Of a DNA stretch of 64,000 nt, positions 25,836 through 35,426 are shown piece by piece (positions within the stretch are counted from its first letter, which is position 1; each line of letters starts with the position of its first letter). Below the pieces are notes generated by a model. The model saw nothing but the letters and a program-made list of their open reading frames with translations, was not told where the DNA came from and searched no databases. The stretch is from Rhizobium mayense (lineage in GTDB: Bacteria; Pseudomonadota; Alphaproteobacteria; Rhizobiales; Rhizobiaceae), in the NCBI RefSeq assembly GCF_030272705.1, contig NZ_JARFYM010000003.1:124001-188000 (forward strand), given 5' to 3'. The position numbers and the translations under genes were made by a program.

Positions 25836-27596
25836 ATGAACCTTTTCACCGATTTCGAAGTCAGAATTAAGAACGCCCTTGAACAAATTGATATTGTGAA
25901 AGAAAAGCGATCCGAACTCGACTTCGGCCGTATTGGCGTGGAGCCGCCGAGAGACGCCAGCCACGGCGATGTCGCCACCAATGCGGCTATGGTGCTGTCC
26001 AAGCCGCTCGGCACGAACCCGCGTGCGCTCGCTGAGATCATCATCGCCAAATTGCGCGAAGACGCTGATGTTGCCGAGGTTTCGGTGGCGGGCCCCGGTT
26101 TCATCAATATTCGCCTTTCGGTCGGCTATTGGCAGCGCCTCCTGGCGACGATGATCTCGGAAGGCGAAAAATTCGGCCGTTCGACGCTCGGTGCGGGCCA
26201 GAAGGTCAACGTTGAATATGTTTCCGCCAATCCGACGGGGCCGATGCATGTCGGCCATTGCCGCGGCGCCGTCGTCGGCGATGCGCTGGCGAACCTGCTT
26301 GGCTTTGCCGGCTACGATGTTACCAAGGAATACTATATCAACGACGCCGGCTCGCAGATCGACGTGCTGGCACGGTCGGTTTTCCTCCGTTATCGCGAGG
26401 CGCTCGGCGAGCAGGTCGGCGACATTCCGGCTGGTCTCTATCCTGGCGATTATCTCGTTCCGGTCGGTGAGGCCTTGGCGAAGGAGTTCGGCACCAAACT
26501 GCGTGGCATGCCGGAAGACCAATGGCTGCCGATCATCAAGGAACGCGCCATCGACGCGATGATGGCAATGATCCGTGCGGATCTGGATGCGTTGAACGTC
26601 CATCACGACGTCTTCTTCTCGGAGCGGACGCTGCATGCCAACGGTGCGGCCTTGATCCGCACCGCGATCAACGACCTGACCTTCAAGGGATATGTCTACA
26701 AGGGCGCTCTGCCGCCGCCGAAGGGCCAGTTGCCGGAAGATTGGGAAGATCGCGAGCAGACCTTGTTCCGTTCGACGGAAGTGGGCGACGATATCGACCG
26801 TCCGCTGATCAAGTCGGACGGATCCTATACCTATTTCGCTGCTGACGTCGCCTACTTCAAGAACAAGTTCGACCGAGGCTTCAACGAGATGATCTATATT
26901 CTCGGCGCCGACCATGGCGGCTACGTCAAGCGGCTGGAAGCCGTGGCGCGCAGCATATCGGATGGCCAGGCGAAGCTGACGGTGCTGTTGTGCCAGTTGG
27001 TCAAGCTGTTCCGAAATGGTGAACCAGTGAAGATGTCGAAGCGCTCCGGCGACTTCGTCACGCTGCGTGACGTGGTCGACGAGGTTGGTCGCGATTCCGT
27101 GCGGTTCATGATGCTTTATCGGAAGAGTTCCGAGCCGCTGGACTTCGATTTCGCCAAGGTGACCGAACAGTCAAAGGATAATCCGGTCTTCTACGTGCAA
27201 TATGCCCATGCGCGCTGCATGTCGGTGTTCCGCCAGGCCAAGGAAGCCTTCCCGGATCTCGATATTGCCTCGCTCGATCTGGCGAAAGCGGTGGGCGGTG
27301 CGATCTCCGATCCGGCCGAGTTACAGCTCATCGCGAAGATTGCGGAATTCCCGCGAATCGTCGAGGCTGCGGCCCAGTCGCAGGAGCCTCACCGCATCGC
27401 ATTTTATCTCTACGATTTGGCTAGTTCCTTCCATGGACATTGGAATAAAGGTAAAGATTTACCTGAATTACGATTTGTTAACGATAAGAACCGAGAATTA
27501 AGCATTGCCAGACTTGGGCTGGTGTACGCTGTCGCGTCGGTTTTGAAGTCGGGCCTTGGTATAACCGGGACCGCTGCACCGGACGAAATGCGATAA
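25836..27596 (+). CDS. argS: Arginyl-tRNA synthetase
   Basis: 586 residues from ATG 25836 (MNLFTDF); an ATG one codon earlier and a GTG at 25824 are also in frame, and no ribosome site decides. Class I signatures: HVGH at 138-141 in [14 protein letters not shown] and KMSKR at 399-403. An N-terminal Arg-S additional domain (about 1-90) and a C-terminal DALR anticodon-binding domain are present. The last 120 bases of the gene use more A/T-rich codons ([11 protein letters not shown] region) than the rest. Confidence 0.96.
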   Translation: MNLFTDFEVRIKNALEQIDIVKEKRSELDFGRIGVEPPRDASHGDVATNAAMVLSKPLGTNPRALAEIIIAKLREDADVAEVSVAGPGFINIRLSVGYWQRLLATMISEGEKFGRSTLGAGQKVNVEYVSANPTGPMHVGHCRGAVVGDALANLLGFAGYDVTKEYYINDAGSQIDVLARSVFLRYREALGEQVGDIPAGLYPGDYLVPVGEALAKEFGTKLRGMPEDQWLPIIKERAIDAMMAMIRADLDALNVHHDVFFSERTLHANGAALIRTAINDLTFKGYVYKGALPPPKGQLPEDWEDREQTLFRSTEVGDDIDRPLIKSDGSYTYFAADVAYFKNKFDRGFNEMIYILGADHGGYVKRLEAVARSISDGQAKLTVLLCQLVKLFRNGEPVKMSKRSGDFVTLRDVVDEVGRDSVRFMMLYRKSSEPLDFDFAKVTEQSKDNPVFYVQYAHARCMSVFRQAKEAFPDLDIASLDLAKAVGGAISDPAELQLIAKIAEFPRIVEAAAQSQEPHRIAFYLYDLASSFHGHWNKGKDLPELRFVNDKNRELSIARLGLVYAVASVLKSGLGITGTAAPDEMR

Positions 27597-27658
27597 ACGT
27601 CACCATTTGCCCACATTGCACTGGCATTTAACTGTAGCGTTTGCGAGTGGATTGGGTG

Positions 27659-30568
27659 ATGGCAGAAAAACAGTTGGCGTATCGCGCAAGCGGAAACGAC
27701 GAGTTCTTTGCGGATGATGATCCGCTTGCCGAACTCGCCCGCATCGTCGGTTTCGAGCCGCGGCCCGCCGCCCAGGCGGCGCCTGCAGCTCCGCGGCAAG
27801 AGCCGGCCTTCGATCTCGAAGACGAGCTCTTACGGGAATTTGAGCGTTATGATGCGCCACGTTTGAGTCCTGCTGATGACATTCCGGTCTCGCTGGAAGA
27901 TCAGCCTTTTGCCGGCGAAGCTCAGCTTTCGCATCCGGGTGAACAGATACGCGCCGAACCTCAGTTTGAGGAATTGCCGCAACCAGTGCCTCCGGTCAGG
28001 CAGACTGCCGGTGCGCGCGATCTGATCGACGAACTCGAAATGTCGATCGCGCCCAGCTTGCAGCCCGTGCGGGCTCCGCAGCCTGTCCCGGCGCCGCAGG
28101 CGGCCGCGCCAGCTCCGAGGCCCGTTGTGGCGCCGACGCCGCAGTCTGCTGCCGCCACCGTGCGGTTGCCGCTTGCCAATTTCACTGTGAATACTCCGCC
28201 CCAGGTACGCGAACAGGCAAAGCCTGCGGCTCAGACTCCGGTCGCGCCGCCCGTTGTTCAGGCTAAGCCGCCCATTGAAACGGCGGTCGATTTCGATCTG
28301 CCGATGATGCGGGACGCGCCGCAACCGCAACCAACTCAGCCCCAGCCTATTGTTGCTCAGCCAGCAGCGCCGGTCACCAGGGCACCGGAGCCGATCAAGC
28401 CGGCCCGTATGGATGCTGCGGCCCTTTCCGCCGAGATCGATGATCTGCTGGCCGATGTCGACCGCTATCCCGTTCCCGTTAGAGGCGCAGCGCCAGACGC
28501 CAAGGTAGAGCCGGACTTCGATATTTTCGGGTCTCAGCAGATGACGTCGCCGTCGTTTGCACCGGATCTGGGCGCTCCCGTTACTGTTACGGCTGCTCCT
28601 GTTGCCGCGAAGGCTCCGCAACGCGAAGAGCCGAAACCGATCGTCCTGGAAGCCGACGATCCCTTCGCCGGCCAGGACTTCGAGTTCGACCTTGCAGATA
28701 TCGAAATGGAACTTGCCGAGCTCGATTTCGCCGAAACGAGCAAGCCTGCTCCGATCACGCCGCCAGCGCCTGCTCCGGTGGCTGCATCGCAGCCGTCCCC
28801 GATCGTTTCTCGGGCGACGCCGGTAGCGCAGCCCCCGGCTGCTCCGATCGCCGCAGCCCCGATGGCCGCTGCTCCGCAAGTCGTGCAGGCTCCACGTCCG
28901 GAGCCGGCTCCTGTGCGTCCGGTTCAGCCGCCGGTCGCTGCCGCAGCACCGGTAGCGCGCAAGGCTGCGCCGGTTTTTGATGCCGATCAGGCATTGCCTT
29001 TCGATCCTGCCGAAATCTCCGACACGGAAGATCGCGTCGAGAATTTCGAAGGCTCCCATGTTCCGAACCTGCCACCCGTCGAGCCGGAACAGCCGATCGT
29101 GGTCCCGCCGGAATATGATTTCGACATCGACTCGGAAATGGCGAGCCTGTTCGGCACCCCTGCTAAGGAAACGGCTCCCGAGCCGATCAAGCCAGCCGCC
29201 GCAGCCGCCCTCGGCGGCGCTGCCATGGCTGCATCCTGGTCCAAGAATGCTGCGGCAAAGCCCGTTGCGGTGGCGGCTAAACAGCCTGCCGACGAGTTCG
29301 ACGAGTTCGAGCGGGCGTTGGAAGAGGATTTCCGCCGCAGCTATCGTGAAGCGTCCAATCCGGTCGAGAATGTCGCCCGCATGACGCTGAACCCGGCGGC
29401 TGTGGCTGGTCGCCGCCCGGCGCGCTCGTTCCGTGGCATGGCGACTGCCGTTGCAGTCATCGCGGTTCTGGGTCTCGGCGCATATGGCGTCTACGGCTGG
29501 GTTCGTCACGGTTCACCGATTTCAAGCTTGTCCGGCGAGCCGCGCGTCATCACGGCCGATGCGGATCCCGTGAAGGTCGCTCCGGAAAATCCGGGCGGCA
29601 CCGTTGTTCCGAATCAGGACAAGGCCGTCTACGACCGGGTAGCCGGGGACAGCACGACAGCGCCTAAACAGAAGCAGCTGGTTTCCTCCAACGAGCAGCC
29701 GGTGGATGTCGTCCAGAAAACTTTGATCCCCGAAGCCGTGTCGCCCGACGATGGCAGCGACGATCAGGTCACGCCGACCCCGGTCGGTGAAACCGAGGAT
29801 CCGCGGCTGCTGCCGAACCAGAACGGCAACAATGCCAATACGGCTGCCAACGACGATGCCCAGATCCCTTCGGTGTCGCCGCGCAAGGTGCGCACCATGA
29901 TCGTCAAGCCGGACGGCTCGCTGGTCGCTCGCGAAGAGCCGGCTGTCGACAAGACCACGACGGCAGCATCCCCGGCGTCGACGCCTAAGACCGCTGCCGC
30001 GAAGGCGCCGGCGGATAACCAGGTTGCCTCCGCTGATCTTCGCCCATCGACTGCAGAAACGCAGGCCTCGCAACTCGCTGCTGCCCAACCCGCCGACGGC
30101 GACGCTGCCAGTGCCGAAAGCACGCCGATCCGCGTCGTGAAGACGGCGCCAGTGCCGTCTTCACGCCCCGTGCAGCAGCCAGCACGGCCCGCTGTCGCCC
30201 CTGCCGCGAATGATGCCGCCGCCGCTCGTCCGGTTCAGGCTCAGCCGAAGCCGCAGGAGGTTGCGTCGGCAAGCCAGGCCGCGGCTCGGCCGGCTCCGGC
30301 TCCGGCTGCATCGGCAAGCGCGGGCGGTGCTTACGGCGTGCAGATCGCGTCGCTGCCTTCCGAGGCCGAGGCGCAGAAGTCGCAGGCTAATCTGAAGGCG
30401 AAGTTCGCCAGCGTCATCGGTGGTCACCCGCTCGAAATTCGCAGGGCCGACATCGCCGGCAAGGGCACCTACTATCGCGTCCGCGTTGTCGCCGGCTCCA
30501 AGGACGAAGCCGCCGACATCTGCCAGCGTTACCGCGCAGCAGGCGGCACCTGCCTGATCTCGAAGTAA
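27659..30568 (+). CDS. Large SPOR-domain septal protein
   Basis: 969 residues from ATG 27659 (MAEKQLAYRASG). The cytoplasmic N-terminal 590 residues are low-complexity Pro/Ala/Gln-rich with acidic patches, a single membrane span follows (about 592-613, ATAVAVIAVLGLGAYGVYGW), then a periplasmic Pro/Ala-rich linker and a C-terminal SPOR domain (about 895-969, GVQIASLPSEAEAQ to GGTCLISK). SPOR domains bind denuded peptidoglycan at the division site. The position between argS and nagZ is shared by related alphaproteobacteria. The bitopic layout suggests linking cytoplasmic division factors to septal wall. Confidence 0.85.
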   Translation: MAEKQLAYRASGNDEFFADDDPLAELARIVGFEPRPAAQAAPAAPRQEPAFDLEDELLREFERYDAPRLSPADDIPVSLEDQPFAGEAQLSHPGEQIRAEPQFEELPQPVPPVRQTAGARDLIDELEMSIAPSLQPVRAPQPVPAPQAAAPAPRPVVAPTPQSAAATVRLPLANFTVNTPPQVREQAKPAAQTPVAPPVVQAKPPIETAVDFDLPMMRDAPQPQPTQPQPIVAQPAAPVTRAPEPIKPARMDAAALSAEIDDLLADVDRYPVPVRGAAPDAKVEPDFDIFGSQQMTSPSFAPDLGAPVTVTAAPVAAKAPQREEPKPIVLEADDPFAGQDFEFDLADIEMELAELDFAETSKPAPITPPAPAPVAASQPSPIVSRATPVAQPPAAPIAAAPMAAAPQVVQAPRPEPAPVRPVQPPVAAAAPVARKAAPVFDADQALPFDPAEISDTEDRVENFEGSHVPNLPPVEPEQPIVVPPEYDFDIDSEMASLFGTPAKETAPEPIKPAAAAALGGAAMAASWSKNAAAKPVAVAAKQPADEFDEFERALEEDFRRSYREASNPVENVARMTLNPAAVAGRRPARSFRGMATAVAVIAVLGLGAYGVYGWVRHGSPISSLSGEPRVITADADPVKVAPENPGGTVVPNQDKAVYDRVAGDSTTAPKQKQLVSSNEQPVDVVQKTLIPEAVSPDDGSDDQVTPTPVGETEDPRLLPNQNGNNANTAANDDAQIPSVSPRKVRTMIVKPDGSLVAREEPAVDKTTTAASPASTPKTAAAKAPADNQVASADLRPSTAETQASQLAAAQPADGDAASAESTPIRVVKTAPVPSSRPVQQPARPAVAPAANDAAAARPVQAQPKPQEVASASQAAARPAPAPAASASAGGAYGVQIASLPSEAEAQKSQANLKAKFASVIGGHPLEIRRADIAGKGTYYRVRVVAGSKDEAADICQRYRAAGGTCLISK

Positions 30569-30681
30569 GAGATCTAGACCCTATGATTGTTGAAAGCGGC
30601 GGGCCGAGGCTCGCCGTTTTCTTTTGTGTATCTCGGTTCGAGGTTATTCGCATTTCGCGAGGCGGCCTTTATGATTCGAAC

Positions 30682-31695
30682 ATGACCGAATCAAAATCCA
30701 TGATCCTCGGCTGTAGCGGCCATTCCATCACGCCCGAAGAGCGTTCCTTCTATCAGTCGGAACAGCCATGGGGCTTTATCCTCTTTGGACGCAATATTTC
30801 CGAGCCGGCGCAGATAGCCGATCTCGTGGCTTCGTTGCGCGATAGCGTTGGTCGCGATGCGCCAGTATTGATTGACCAGGAAGGGGGGAGGGTGCAACGC
30901 ATCCGTCCGCCGATCCTGCCGCATTATCCGTCCGGCCAGGCGCTGGGTGATATTTATCGCAAGAACCGTGAACAGGGCCTGCGCGCCGCCTGGCTGATGT
31001 CGCGGCTGCACGCTTTCGATCTCCTGAAATTCGGCATCAACGTCGATTGCCTGCCGGTGCTCGACGTGCCGATCGAAGGCTCCAGCAATGTCATCGGCAA
31101 CCGGGCCTATGCGGGTGATCCCGTGACGGTAACGGAGATGGGACGCGCTGCTGCCGGGGGCCTCAAAGCCGGCGGCGTCCTGCCGGTGATGAAGCACATG
31201 CCTGGCCACGGCCGTGGCTTTGCCGATTCGCATCACGAATTGCCGGTTGTCACGGTTTCGCGCGCGGAGCTGGAAGCGCATGACTTTCCACCCTTCGCGG
31301 CGCTTAAGGATGAGCTGATGGCCATGACTTGCCACGTGGTATTTACCGACATCGATCCCGCCAATCCGGCGACGACGTCGCGCAAGGTTATCGACGAGAT
31401 CATTCGTGGCCATATCGGCTTCCAGGGTCTGCTGCTCTCGGACGATACGTCTATGAACGCGCTTGCCGGCACGATCGGCGAGCGTGCGGCGAATATTGTT
31501 GCGGGCGGATGCGATATCGTGCTGCACTGCAATGGCGTCATGGATGAGATGCAGCAGGTGGTACGCAATGTTCCGGTGCTGACCGGCGCCGCGCTGGCGC
31601 GTGCGAAAGCGGTCGAGGCGGCTTTCGGCCACAATGACGGCGCCGACGAGGCTTCGATCCGCGCCGAATTCGACGCGATGCTTGCGGTGGCGTAG
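30682..31695 (+). CDS. nagZ: Beta-N-acetylhexosaminidase NagZ
   Basis: 337 residues from ATG 30682 (MTESKSM); the open frame begins 99 bases earlier in the intergenic region. Family 3 glycoside hydrolase marks: VLIDQEGGRVQRI, the KHMPGHGRG loop (171-179) carrying the His-Asp pair, and LLLSDDTSM with the probable nucleophile Asp254. NagZ removes GlcNAc from anhydro-muropeptides during cell-wall recycling in the cytoplasm. It follows the SPOR gene and precedes scpA by 24 bases, in the order conserved in rhizobia. Confidence 0.92.
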   Translation: MTESKSMILGCSGHSITPEERSFYQSEQPWGFILFGRNISEPAQIADLVASLRDSVGRDAPVLIDQEGGRVQRIRPPILPHYPSGQALGDIYRKNREQGLRAAWLMSRLHAFDLLKFGINVDCLPVLDVPIEGSSNVIGNRAYAGDPVTVTEMGRAAAGGLKAGGVLPVMKHMPGHGRGFADSHHELPVVTVSRAELEAHDFPPFAALKDELMAMTCHVVFTDIDPANPATTSRKVIDEIIRGHIGFQGLLLSDDTSMNALAGTIGERAANIVAGGCDIVLHCNGVMDEMQQVVRNVPVLTGAALARAKAVEAAFGHNDGADEASIRAEFDAMLAVA

Positions 31696-31719
31696 GACCG
31701 AGCTCCAGGGATCTGAGGG

Positions 31720-32565
31720 GTGAACAAGGTGGACGGCACGGAGAAGAATCTGCAGGCGGGGACGCCGATGGACAAGCTCTGGCAGGACAATGGTGCGGAG
31801 CGCGGCATGCATGAACCGGCGCTCGTCGTCGACATTGCCGGCTTCGAAGGTCCGCTCGACCTTCTGCTGCATCTCGCCCGCAACCAGAAAGTGGATCTGT
31901 CGCGCATCTCCGTTCTGTCGCTTGCCGAGCAATATCTGCAGTTCATTGAGCGCGCCCAGCGGATCCGCATCGAGCTTGCCGCCGATTATCTCGTCATGGC
32001 CGCCTGGCTCGCCTATCTCAAATCGAAACTGCTCATTCCGCAGCAGAGCAAGGAAGATGGCCCGACCGGCGAGGAAATGGCCGCGACGCTCGCCTTCCGC
32101 CTGAAACGCCTTGAGGCTATGCGCGACGCGGCGACAGACCTCGTCAATCGCAATCGTCTCGGCCGCGACGTCTTTGCCCGCGGAGCACCGGAACATATTC
32201 CCGACCGGCGCCAGTCGGCCTATGACGCCAGCCTCTACGATCTTCTGACCGCCTATGCGAGCCTGCGTCAGCGTCAGGCGATCACGCAGGTGACGATCGA
32301 GCGGCGGCGTGTCTGGTCGCTGGTCGACGCGCGTACGATTCTCAGCCGGATGATCGGTGAGATCACCGATTGGACAGCCTTGGAACACTATCTCTTGGAC
32401 TATATGACCAACGCGAGCGAGCGCGTGACCGCCATCGCCAGCGCCTTCGCCGCTTCACTGGAGCTTGTGCGCGAAGGCAAACTGGAGATTCGCCAAGAGG
32501 GCGCCTTTCAGCCGCTCTATATGCGGCGCGGGCCGAACCATATAGAACTTGAGGCAGCGGAATAG
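31720..32565 (+). CDS. scpA: Segregation and condensation protein A
   Basis: 281 residues from GTG 31720, or 265 from ATG 31768 (MDKLWQDN), which has the better-placed GGGG site; I keep the longer frame but the start is uncertain. The kleisin N-terminal signature FEGPLDLLLHLARNQKVDLSRI is clear, followed by AADYLVMAAWLAYLKSKLLIP; the C-terminal winged helix contacts the SMC head. ScpA joins SMC and ScpB in chromosome condensation. It is 13 bases from scpB, and the pair follows nagZ. Confidence 0.93.
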   Translation: MNKVDGTEKNLQAGTPMDKLWQDNGAERGMHEPALVVDIAGFEGPLDLLLHLARNQKVDLSRISVLSLAEQYLQFIERAQRIRIELAADYLVMAAWLAYLKSKLLIPQQSKEDGPTGEEMAATLAFRLKRLEAMRDAATDLVNRNRLGRDVFARGAPEHIPDRRQSAYDASLYDLLTAYASLRQRQAITQVTIERRRVWSLVDARTILSRMIGEITDWTALEHYLLDYMTNASERVTAIASAFAASLELVREGKLEIRQEGAFQPLYMRRGPNHIELEAAE

Positions 32566-32578
32566 AGCAGGAGCGAGC

Positions 32579-33304
32579 GTGACCGGCCCGGACAACGATC
32601 AGCACATGGACGACGAAGCGGCTGCCGTGACGGCGCCTGCCGTTGATGGGTACCTTGTCCGCGAAGCCGAACGCATTGCCGAAGCCTTGGTCTTTGCCTC
32701 CGCTCAGCCGGTTTCCGAAGGCTTTATCGCCGATCGCGTCCCCCGCGGCGTGGATGTGCGCGCTGTTATGCAGCGTTTGAAGGCCGATTATACGGAGCGC
32801 GGGGTCAATCTGATACAGGTCGACGGCGCCTGGGCCTTTCGCACCGCCGCCGATCTTTCCTTTGTGATCCGCCGCGATGATAACGAGGTTCGGAAACTGT
32901 CGCGCGCGGCCCTCGAAGTCCTGGCCATCATTGCCTATCACCAGCCGGTGACGCGCGCCGAGATCGAGGATATCAGAGGTGTGCAGACGTCGAAGGGGAC
33001 GCTCGACGTGCTGATGGAATCCGGTTGGGTTCGTTTTCGTGGACGTCGGCGCACCCCCGGCCGGCCGGTGACGCTGGGCACCACGCGGGATTTCCTCGAT
33101 CATTTCGGCCTGGAAGAGCTGCGTGACTTGCCCGGTCTCGAAGAATTGAAGGGGGCAGGGCTGCTTTCGGGCCGTATTCCTTCTAATTTCAACATTCCGT
33201 CGCCATTGATGAGCGACGAATTGACCGAGGAAGAAGATCCGATCACGCAGTTGGATCTCGAGGAACTCGGCCTTTTGGCGCCGGGCGGGGCTTCGGACGA
33301 CTGA
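32579..33304 (+). CDS. scpB: Segregation and condensation protein B
   Basis: 241 residues from GTG 32579, six bases after AGGAGCG; the frame overlaps scpA upstream. Two winged-helix units are evident, with EALVFASAQPVSEGFIA, LEVLAIIAYHQPVTRAEIE, and RGVQTSKGTLDVLMESGWV matching ScpB. The C-terminal 40 residues are acidic (DELTEEEDPITQLDLEELG). It dimerises and binds ScpA in the SMC condensin complex. Confidence 0.93.
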   Translation: MTGPDNDQHMDDEAAAVTAPAVDGYLVREAERIAEALVFASAQPVSEGFIADRVPRGVDVRAVMQRLKADYTERGVNLIQVDGAWAFRTAADLSFVIRRDDNEVRKLSRAALEVLAIIAYHQPVTRAEIEDIRGVQTSKGTLDVLMESGWVRFRGRRRTPGRPVTLGTTRDFLDHFGLEELRDLPGLEELKGAGLLSGRIPSNFNIPSPLMSDELTEEEDPITQLDLEELGLLAPGGASDD

Positions 33305-33408
33305 GCCGAAATCGGTGCCATCACCGCATCTCAGGCCGATCGGCTGCGATAAAGCTTTTTTCCAAGGATTGGCGCCAAGTCTCGGTTTTGCCATTAGCGG
33401 ATGCGAAT

Positions 33409-33501
33409 ATGAAAATCATTCTCCTTAGTTGGGGATGTTTGGCCGCGGCTTTGGCGTTCGCTATCCCCATCTGCGTCGCCGGAGTACATTTTGGTGTTTG
33501 A
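33409..33501 (+). CDS. Possible 30-residue hydrophobic peptide
   Basis: ATG 33409 opens MKIILLSWGCLAAALAFAIP and ends after GVHFGV. One membrane span, positive start. It lies between scpB and tatA. The ribosome site is poor, so this may be chance. Confidence 0.25.
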   Translation: MKIILLSWGCLAAALAFAIPICVAGVHFGV

Positions 33502-33556
33502 AAAAGATCCGTAAACGTCTTACATCGGAAAGACGTTGAAATTGGGAGTTATCGCA

Positions 33557-33760
33557 ATGGGTTCTCTAAGCATATGGCATTGGCTGATCGTTCTGGCCAT
33601 CGCCCTGTTGTTGTTCGGTCGTGGAAAGATCCCGGAGCTGATGGGTGACGTTGCCAAGGGCATCAAGAGCTTCAAAAAAGGCATGAACGACGACGAAGAT
33701 GCGCCGTCTCAGACGACAGCGTCCCGTACGGTTGAACACAAGGCCGACGAATCGAAATAA
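33557..33760 (+). CDS. tatA: Twin-arginine translocase subunit TatA
   Basis: 67 residues from ATG 33557, nine bases after GGGAG. One N-terminal span ([21 protein letters not shown], in two parts around the FG hinge), then an amphipathic helix ([18 protein letters not shown]) and a short charged tail: the full TatA plan. Many copies form the pore that moves folded proteins across the inner membrane. First gene of tatABC, with tatB 55 bases on. Confidence 0.95.
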   Translation: MGSLSIWHWLIVLAIALLLFGRGKIPELMGDVAKGIKSFKKGMNDDEDAPSQTTASRTVEHKADESK

Positions 33761-33815
33761 TCATGTCGGGTGCGTCAGGAGCTGAGAGGCTTGCTGCCGG
33801 CCCAGGAGCCTTTTC

Positions 33816-34502
33816 ATGTTCGATGTAGGCTGGTCTGAGCTGCTGATTATCGCCATCGTGGCGCTTGTGGTCATTGGCCCTAAGGAACTGCCGTCGACTT
33901 TGCGGACGATCGGTAAGATGACGGCGCGGGCCCGAAAAGTGGCCGGCGAATTCCGCGCGCAATTCGATGAGGCCATGCGTGAGGCGGAGCTGGACGATGT
34001 GCGGCAGACGATCTCCGACGCCCAGAAACTCAATCCGGTCAATTCATTGCGGGAGGCAATGAACCCGTTGCGGCAGATGGGCAACGAAATCAAGGCCGAT
34101 CTGCAGCGTTCGACGACGGTGGATAAGTCTGAGGTCGCCACATCGACGCCGGCTGTCCAGGTTTCCGAGCTGTCCATGGGGCTGCCGGAAACGCCTCCGA
34201 TTGTTCCTGCTGCCGATGCGACGGCGCCGATAGTTTCGCCTCCGCCGGTGACCCCTCCGCCGCCGGCTGCCACTGCCGAAGAGACGCCCGAAAAGCCGAA
34301 AACCGTACGCAGGCCGCGGGCGAAAACGCCGGCCAAGACGGATGAAGTTGTTGCTGCCGCGGTCGACACGTCGGTTGTCGCGGAAAAGCCGAAGCGGGCG
34401 CCCCGCAAGGCTGCAACCACCGCCACGGATGCTCCCGCCGCCGCACCAAGAACGCGCTCAACGGCCAGCAAAACCACGCCTAAGAAGAAGGACCAGGCAT
34501 GA
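33816..34502 (+). CDS. tatB: Twin-arginine translocase subunit TatB
   Basis: 228 residues. MFDVGWSELLIIAIVALVVIG gives the TatB span and Glu8, then the GPKELP hinge and a long amphipathic helix (RTIGKMTARARKVAGEF). The C-terminal 130 residues are Pro/Ala/Lys-rich and disordered (PPPVTPPPPAATAEE), longer than in E. coli but common in rhizobia. TatB with TatC forms the receptor for twin-arginine signals. Its stop overlaps the tatC start (ATGA). Confidence 0.95.
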   Translation: MFDVGWSELLIIAIVALVVIGPKELPSTLRTIGKMTARARKVAGEFRAQFDEAMREAELDDVRQTISDAQKLNPVNSLREAMNPLRQMGNEIKADLQRSTTVDKSEVATSTPAVQVSELSMGLPETPPIVPAADATAPIVSPPPVTPPPPAATAEETPEKPKTVRRPRAKTPAKTDEVVAAAVDTSVVAEKPKRAPRKAATTATDAPAAAPRTRSTASKTTPKKKDQA

Positions 34503-35326
34503 CGGGTGATATCGACGATAAGCCGCAGCCGCTTATCGAACACCTCATGGAATTGCGCACGCGGCTGATCTGGTCGCTGGTGGCGTTTTTCGTAGCCTTC
34601 ATCGCCTGCTTCGCCTTTGCCAAGCATCTCTTCAACTACCTGGTCTACCCGTACAAATGGGCTGTCGTCTGGGCTCATCTCGATATCGCCAAAGCCGAGC
34701 TGATCTATACGGCGCCGCAGGAGTTCTTTTTCACCCAGGTGAAAGTCGCGATGTTCGGCGCCCTGGTGATCTCTTTCCCAATCATCGCCGCGCAGATCTA
34801 TAAATTCGTGGCGCCGGGCCTCTACAAGAATGAACGCTCTGCCTTCCTGCCGTTCCTGATCGCGTCGCCGATCCTCTTTCTGATGGGCGCGGCGCTGGTC
34901 TACTTCTTCTTCACGCCCATGGTCATGTGGTTCTTCCTGAAGATGCAGCAGGCTCCGGCCGACGGTCAGGTGGGTATCGCGCTGCTGCCAAAGGTCTCGG
35001 AATATCTCAGCCTCATTATGACGCTGGTGTTTTCCTTCGGCCTCGTCTTCCAACTGCCGGTCATTACAACGCTCCTCGCCCGCGTCGGCCTGCTGACCTC
35101 GCAATGGCTGGCACAAAAGCGCAAGTTCGCAATCGTCTTCGCCTTCATCGTCGCCGCCGTGCTGACGCCGCCGGATCCGATGTCCCAGATCGGCCTTGCA
35201 CTGCCGACGATCCTTCTCTACGAGATTTCCATCTACGCGGCGCGACTCGTGGAACGCCAGCGTGCCCGGCAAGCTCTTGAAGAGAGTGACGGAAACTCGG
35301 ATGTCGCCAAGACGGATAGTGTCTAG
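34499..35326 (+). CDS. tatC: Twin-arginine translocase subunit TatC
   Basis: 275 residues with six membrane spans. PLIEHLMELRTRLIWS near the N-terminus is the conserved signal-peptide-binding face; later FGLVFQLPVI and VVAAVLTPPDPMSQ-like segments are also TatC marks. The start overlaps the tatB stop by four bases, so the two are translationally coupled. The C-terminus is hydrophilic and cytoplasmic. Confidence 0.96.
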   Translation: MTGDIDDKPQPLIEHLMELRTRLIWSLVAFFVAFIACFAFAKHLFNYLVYPYKWAVVWAHLDIAKAELIYTAPQEFFFTQVKVAMFGALVISFPIIAAQIYKFVAPGLYKNERSAFLPFLIASPILFLMGAALVYFFFTPMVMWFFLKMQQAPADGQVGIALLPKVSEYLSLIMTLVFSFGLVFQLPVITTLLARVGLLTSQWLAQKRKFAIVFAFIVAAVLTPPDPMSQIGLALPTILLYEISIYAARLVERQRARQALEESDGNSDVAKTDSV

Positions 35327-35371
35327 GCGACCACTCGGTATCGTCTTTTCATAGGGTTTTGCCGGTTCGAT

Positions 35372-35395
35372 CTCCGACCGAAATTTCGGTCGGAG
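35372..35395. repeat. Perfect 24-bp palindrome before serS
   Basis: CTCCGACCGAAA followed by its exact reverse complement, ending 31 bases before the serS start. No T run follows, so it may be a weak tatC 3' hairpin, a leader structure of serS or an operator. Confidence 0.8.
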
Positions 35396-35426
35396 CTAAG
35401 CCCATGTGCAACAACCTGGAACGACG

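Noticed and set aside
27659-30568. Reading the Pro/Ala-rich N-terminus as a repeat-toxin or adhesin
   Set aside because: There is no signal peptide, the single span is internal and the C-terminus is a SPOR domain, so it is a septal protein with a disordered cytoplasmic part.
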